Source: an uncultured Collinsella sp. (GTDB lineage Bacteria; Actinomycetota; Coriobacteriia; Coriobacteriales; Coriobacteriaceae). Taken from it: DNA of 7,468 nt. The notes under the pieces were generated by a model that saw only the letters and a list, made by a program, of their open reading frames with translations, was not told the origin of the DNA and ran no database searches. Shown in pieces: positions 4,055 through 7,468 of the stretch (the first letter of the stretch is position 1; each line of letters opens with the position of its first letter). The stretch spans positions 1 to 7,468 of the forward strand of contig CAAENO010000145.1 of NCBI GenBank assembly GCA_900757385.1, in the 5' to 3' direction. The position numbers were made by a program, and so were the translations under genes.

Positions 4055-6544
4055 TTAGCTAATGGAGACAAATGCCCCCTTCGACGGTGGCGTTTTGCGC
4101 GCGAGCGTGGACTGACCGGTGCCAAAATCGTCCATATAGGTCGAGAAGCCGCGGGTGTGCAGATCTGCGGTCAGCTTATCCACGGCCTCGGATTCTCCCG
4201 TATAAGCCGTCTCGGTGATCTCGATACGCATGAGCTCGGGCGGTAGGTTGTATTGGGTGGCGAGCGCCCCCATATGTTCGGCAACGTCGCAGGCAAGGAT
4301 ATCCACGCGCGACACATTAAGCGAGACCGGAACCACGCGAAGACGGCGATCGAGACGCTCGCGAAGCCATATGGCGACACCCTGCCAAATGTACTTGTCG
4401 AGCGTCACTACAAAGCCGCTTTCCTCGAGTGCGGGGATAAACGTTGCGGGCGAAATGAGAGAGCCGTCCTTGTCAATCCAGCGGGTGAGTGCTTCGGCGC
4501 CAATAATCTCGCCGGTTTCCATGTCGACCTGGGGCTGCAAGTAGTAGGTGATGCGGCCGTTTGAGAGCGCGTACTGGAATTCGGTCAGCGTGCGGTGGAA
4601 CGAGATTTCGCGCTCGTACTCCTCGGGGCGGAAAATGGCAATGCGCTCCTTAATGTCGTTTTTTGCGCGTCGATTGGTAAACATGGCCTTGGCCTGTGCA
4701 TCGATGGTGATTTCCTCGTTGGAGTCGATAGGGCAAACGCCCATGGACGGCCAGAAGCCTACGCCGTCATCGTGCTTGGCCACGGTCTCGCGAATGCGAC
4801 TATAGATTTGATGGACGGTGTCGTGCTCAAAGGGGATGAGTATGCAAAAGTCGTCTTGGCCCCAGTATCCTGCGACACCCATGTCGGCATTCTCGATGTC
4901 CTTGAGGACCGTGCCCACATCGGCGAGCACGCGGTCGCCCTCGGCCTGTCCATGCCATTCGTTGAACAGTCGCATGTGTCCCATGTCGACGGTGGCGATA
5001 CACCAGGCGCCGTCGCGCCTTGTCTGGAGAAATGCGTTGGCGCGCCGCATAAACTCGCTGGGTCGACAGAGGCCCGTGAGCATATCGATGCGCTCGGCGA
5101 TGGCGCTTTTGCGCTCTATCTCGGGTATGGGGAGGCTGTCGTTGGGGACAAGTCCGCCGGCCGTGCGAAGGCGACGGTCGAGTTCGCCTAAAACGGCGGT
5201 CGCTTGGTTGGCTAGGCGCTCGTAGAAGGCCGGGACGACAAGACAGACGGGAGTAATGGTATCGCCCGCGATTCGAACGGGAGCGAAAACGGCCTCTTTT
5301 AGATGATGGACCAGTTGCTCGAACGCCTCATGGTCCAAATCGTTGCTGAGCACGACAAACTGGACGCTTCGTGAGCGGTAGACGCGACTCCTGCCACGGG
5401 TGATCGACAACATACGGCCTGCGTATTCGGCAAGCATGTTGTCGACGGCCTCGGCCCCGTAGAGCTCGTTGAGCTTTGTCGTGCCGCGAACGCGCACCGC
5501 TATAAGCCCCGTGTCGCAACAGTCGCGACGGCAGGCATCGATAGCGTTGAGCAGCATACGCTGCGTTCCGAGACCCGTGGCGGCGTCGACGGTCTCGGCA
5601 AGCGAGTGGTTGACGAGCTCGCCGACATAGAGCGAGGGGACGCCTTCGTCGCCGTCGATGCGAAATCCGCGAGCACGGCAGAGGACGTAGTCGCCGGTGG
5701 CGTTGCGCACACGGTACTGCATGACGCGACGGTGCTTGGAGCCGTTATAGATCTGGTCGATATCGTCGCTATAGGCCTCGAGGTCATCGGGGTGGACACG
5801 CGTTTTCCAGTAATCGTGGCAGTTGTCTATATGCTCCGAAGGAAGACCGAGGTCGCGCATGGCACCTTGTGACCAAAGGGTGCGATGTTTGTCCAAGTTC
5901 TCGATAAAGAAATAGCGGCCTTCGTTGAGCATCGAAAGGGCGTCGAAAATGCGATCGCTAACTTCGAAATCGTCGGCGTGGACTTGCGTGATATTGCGTC
6001 GATCAAGGTGCACGGCATGGCGCAGCTTGTAGTCGTACATGCGATGGTCGGCATCGAGCGTCATGCGATTGGAGGCTTCGCCCAGGGCGGGGTCGGCGTG
6101 TGACACTCCGTAGCTAAACGAGTGAGGCATCTCGGAATCGTTGTTTTTGAGCAGGACCTCTCGACAGTGCTCCAGACGCTCGGCAAGGTCATCCTCGGTC
6201 GCAATCGTAGACAGGATGGCAAACTCGTCGCCTCCCAGACGAAATGCCGCCTCGTCCACCTTCATATATAGCTTGAGATAGAGGCTTACCTGCAAGATAT
6301 AGCGGTTTCCCTCGTCATGCCCAAAGATATCGTTGCAATGCTTAAGGTTATCAATGCCGATAAACGCCATGGTCACGGGCAGTTCCTGCTCCCAGATTTC
6401 CTCTAGGGAACGGGCAAAACCGCCGCGGTTGCCAAGCCCGGTGAGCTCGTCGGTAAAGGCAGTCCTGATCAGATCCTCCTGACGCTCGAGAAGGTCACGG
6501 ATGGTCTTTTCGAGCGTCTCGGTGTAATTGCTGTCGGTATCCAT
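4055..6544 (-). CDS. Cyclic-di-GMP protein: GGDEF - PAS - degenerate GGDEF - GQDDF - truncated EAL (829 aa)
   Basis: Multidomain soluble protein, paralogous over its first half to the downstream cyclase. GGDEF 1 spans about 30-180 with signature GGDEF at 104-108, but the metal-binding Asp of the DID motif is Gly63 (GID); N71 and D72 remain, and there is no RxxD site. A PAS_3-like domain lies at about 200-315 (HPDD 251-254). GGDEF 2 (320-460) has RSVQF at 392-396, clearly dead. GGDEF 3 (about 487-638) keeps D520, N528 and D537 with GQDDF at 562-566. The EAL phosphodiesterase domain begins near 650: EAL 684-686, N743, EITE 775-778, DDFGTG 805-810. It then ends at residue 829 after an unrelated tail, missing about 85-100 residues with the family's KID lysine, AEGVE glutamate and late glutamine. 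The ATG at 6544 is favoured by comparison with the paralog; a GTG at 6601 is possible. Neither has a clear ribosome site. Confidence 0.85.
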   Translation of the reverse strand: MDTDSNYTETLEKTIRDLLERQEDLIRTAFTDELTGLGNRGGFARSLEEIWEQELPVTMAFIGIDNLKHCNDIFGHDEGNRYILQVSLYLKLYMKVDEAAFRLGGDEFAILSTIATEDDLAERLEHCREVLLKNNDSEMPHSFSYGVSHADPALGEASNRMTLDADHRMYDYKLRHAVHLDRRNITQVHADDFEVSDRIFDALSMLNEGRYFFIENLDKHRTLWSQGAMRDLGLPSEHIDNCHDYWKTRVHPDDLEAYSDDIDQIYNGSKHRRVMQYRVRNATGDYVLCRARGFRIDGDEGVPSLYVGELVNHSLAETVDAATGLGTQRMLLNAIDACRRDCCDTGLIAVRVRGTTKLNELYGAEAVDNMLAEYAGRMLSITRGRSRVYRSRSVQFVVLSNDLDHEAFEQLVHHLKEAVFAPVRIAGDTITPVCLVVPAFYERLANQATAVLGELDRRLRTAGGLVPNDSLPIPEIERKSAIAERIDMLTGLCRPSEFMRRANAFLQTRRDGAWCIATVDMGHMRLFNEWHGQAEGDRVLADVGTVLKDIENADMGVAGYWGQDDFCILIPFEHDTVHQIYSRIRETVAKHDDGVGFWPSMGVCPIDSNEEITIDAQAKAMFTNRRAKNDIKERIAIFRPEEYEREISFHRTLTEFQYALSNGRITYYLQPQVDMETGEIIGAEALTRWIDKDGSLISPATFIPALEESGFVVTLDKYIWQGVAIWLRERLDRRLRVVPVSLNVSRVDILACDVAEHMGALATQYNLPPELMRIEITETAYTGESEAVDKLTADLHTRGFSTYMDDFGTGQSTLARKTPPSKGAFVSIS
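4070..4096. terminator. Terminator-like hairpin overlapping the 3' end of the truncated EAL gene
   Basis: On the plus strand 4070-4079 pairs with 4086-4095 (one C/T mismatch and one G/T wobble; loop TTCGAC), ending in TTTT, the usual look of an intrinsic terminator. On the minus strand, the sense of the flanking genes, the stem is weaker, with two mismatches, and is followed by ATTTGTCT. The last roughly 15 codons of the EAL gene are made from this DNA. Confidence 0.4.
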
Positions 6545-6701
6545 GCTGTAAGCGGCTTTCTGAGGTCGGGGTGTATTGCGTCGGGCGAGCTCGTTGTACA
6601 CACGCGTTGCTACTCAACGCTTTGCATGTATCCAGGCCCCCGCCTTGCTGCGTCGCTGGTTTAATATGTCGGTCCGTGTTCGCTGCTGATAACTATTGAG
6701 T

Positions 6702-6729
6702 AGTATAAACAACAATAGAGGATTGTATA
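6702..6729 (-). promoter_or_regulatory. Candidate promoter of the EAL-type gene
   Basis: On the minus strand TATACA (6729-6724) as -35 is followed, after a 16-base spacer, by TATACT (6707-6702) as -10. The -10 is a good match and the -35 matches four of six. A six-base inverted repeat (CTATTG/CAATAG, 6693-6718) spans the -10 and could bind a repressor. Transcription would begin near 6695. Confidence 0.35.
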
Positions 6730-6788
6730 TGGGTGCCCCTGCCGCGGGCGGCTATTATTCGCCAATCGGTAGCGTGACAATGCGATGC

Positions 6789-6818
6789 TTGATATAAATG
6801 CGACTGAGTCGGTATATG
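6789..6818 (+). promoter_or_regulatory. Candidate promoter of the patatin-like gene
   Basis: TTGATA (6789-6794) matches the -35 consensus at five of six positions. TATATG (6813-6818) follows after 18 bases. An alternative is TTGACG at 6819-6824 with the poor -10 TTAAAA at 6842-6847. Either would give a short leader before the ATG at 6869. Confidence 0.35.
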
Positions 6819-6868
6819 TTGACGGGTATACTTGTTCCGGTTTAAAACGCAGGAACGGAGATGGTTGC

Positions 6869-7468
6869 ATGGCACAGCCAGATACGACGCGCACGGTGGG
6901 GCTTGCGCTCGAGGGAGGCGGCTACCGCGGTATGTATACGGCAGGCGTGCTCGACGTATGGATGGAGCACGGCTTGACCTGCGACCATATGGTGGGCGTC
7001 TCGGCGGGCGCGGCGTTTGGCTACAACTTTAAATCGCGCCAGATCGGCCGCGCCATTCGCTATAACAAGGCCTATTGCGCCGACAAGCGCTATGCGAGCG
7101 TGACCAGCTGGCTGCGAACCGGCGATATGTTCAATGCCGACTTTGCCTATCACGAGGTGCCTATCGAGCGCGATCCCATCGACCTGGAGGCATATCGCGC
7201 CTGCCCCATGCGATTTACGTGCGTGTGTACCGATATCGAGACGGGCAAGGCCGTCTATCACGACCTGCCCTATGGCGATGAGCGCGATATCGAGTGGATC
7301 CGGGCGTCGTCGGCAATTCCCGTGGCGACGCGTCCTGTCGCCATTGAGGGCCGCAAGTACCTGGATGGCGGCGTGGCCGATTCTATTCCCAGTGCATGGC
7401 TGTTTGCGCAGGGGTATGACCGCAATATCGTGGTGCTCACGCAGCCGGCGGGCTTTGTGAAGCAGCCC
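6869..7468 (+). CDS. Patatin-like phospholipase, N-terminal 200 residues, cut by window edge
   Basis: Bacterial patatin-family lipid acyl hydrolase with a Ser-Asp dyad. All catalytic parts are in view: oxyanion-hole glycines EGGGYRG at 15-21, nucleophile elbow GVSAG at 43-47 with Ser45, and the DGG motif at 166-168 with Asp166 in YLDGGVADSIP. The block LTQPAGFVKQP near the end is of a kind common in cytosolic YjjU/RssA-type patatins of Gram-positive bacteria. There is no signal peptide, so it probably acts in the cytoplasm or at the inner membrane face; its lipid substrate is not known. The ATG at 6869 has GGAG eight bases upstream. An ATG at 6861 is in another frame and is not the start. It is divergent from the cyclic-di-GMP genes, sharing their upstream region, with no evidence of functional linkage. 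The C-terminal part lies beyond the window. Confidence 0.93.
   Translation, partial: MAQPDTTRTVGLALEGGGYRGMYTAGVLDVWMEHGLTCDHMVGVSAGAAFGYNFKSRQIGRAIRYNKAYCADKRYASVTSWLRTGDMFNADFAYHEVPIERDPIDLEAYRACPMRFTCVCTDIETGKAVYHDLPYGDERDIEWIRASSAIPVATRPVAIEGRKYLDGGVADSIPSAWLFAQGYDRNIVVLTQPAGFVKQP

Larger units (their letters stand above)
6545..6868. other. Divergent regulatory region between the EAL-type gene and the patatin gene
   Basis: This 324-base stretch lacks a gene. It contains candidate promoters in both directions (separate entries), a perfect small hairpin GCGTTG/CAACGC at 6604-6609 and 6615-6620, and an inverted repeat CTATTG (6693-6698) / CAATAG (6713-6718) around the minus-strand -10 box. 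If the minus-strand promoter is right, the EAL-type gene has a leader of about 150 bases. I looked for a cyclic-di-GMP riboswitch in that leader and did not find its conserved core. Confidence 0.5.

Noticed and set aside
6545..6601. GTG at 6601 as the start of the large c-di-GMP gene
   Set aside because: No ribosome site, a hairpin directly before it, and the added 19 residues have no counterpart in the paralog. Kept only as an alternative.
6545..6695. Possible cyclic-di-GMP riboswitch in the leader of the c-di-GMP gene, because ATGCAAAGC resembles part of the GEMM-I core
   Set aside because: The other conserved parts (receptor-tetraloop segments and the paired stems around the core) are not there; the match is short and likely chance.

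Overview
The window looks like chromosomal DNA from a high-GC gut actinobacterium of the class Coriobacteriia, most like Collinsella. This is inferred from codon use, strong AGGAGG-type ribosome binding sites and protein style, not from a marker gene. No rRNA, tRNA, CRISPR array, insertion sequence or phage gene is visible. It holds seven genes (the two outermost cut by the window edges), one probable gene remnant and several hairpins.

Left part (1-1512, all minus strand): a flavodoxin-fold, cysteine-cluster flavoprotein is followed 17 bases later by an ArsC/Spx-fold protein whose usual redox cysteine is serine, so these two are probably co-transcribed. After 86 bases comes the N-terminal part of a CobW/G3E-type GTPase that runs off the left edge. 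Between the flavoprotein and the next gene lies a GC-rich stretch that reads like the frameshifted end of a lost gene (about 1551-1735).

Middle (about 1750-2452): an AT-richer patch carries one plus-strand gene for a small three-helix membrane protein resembling the DUF3784 group. A GC-rich hairpin lies in the convergent spacer after it.

Main part (2453-6544, minus strand): two tandem paralogous cyclic-di-GMP proteins. The promoter-proximal one (829 aa) is built GGDEF - PAS - degenerate GGDEF - variant GGDEF (GQDDF) - EAL, but the EAL domain stops right after its DDFGTG motif and lacks the last part of the barrel, and its first GGDEF has lost the metal-binding aspartate. The downstream one (509 aa) has only GGDEF - PAS - degenerate GGDEF. 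It keeps the metal aspartate and a perfect GGDEF signature and lacks the RxxD inhibitory site. The simplest reading is that the shorter protein is the active diguanylate cyclase, while the longer one is a degenerate or regulatory relative. The 72-base gap between them holds a perfect 13-bp inverted repeat, and the tail of the truncated EAL gene overlaps a second hairpin.

Right part (6545-7468): a divergent intergenic region with candidate promoters in both directions, then the first 200 codons of a patatin-like phospholipase that runs off the right edge.
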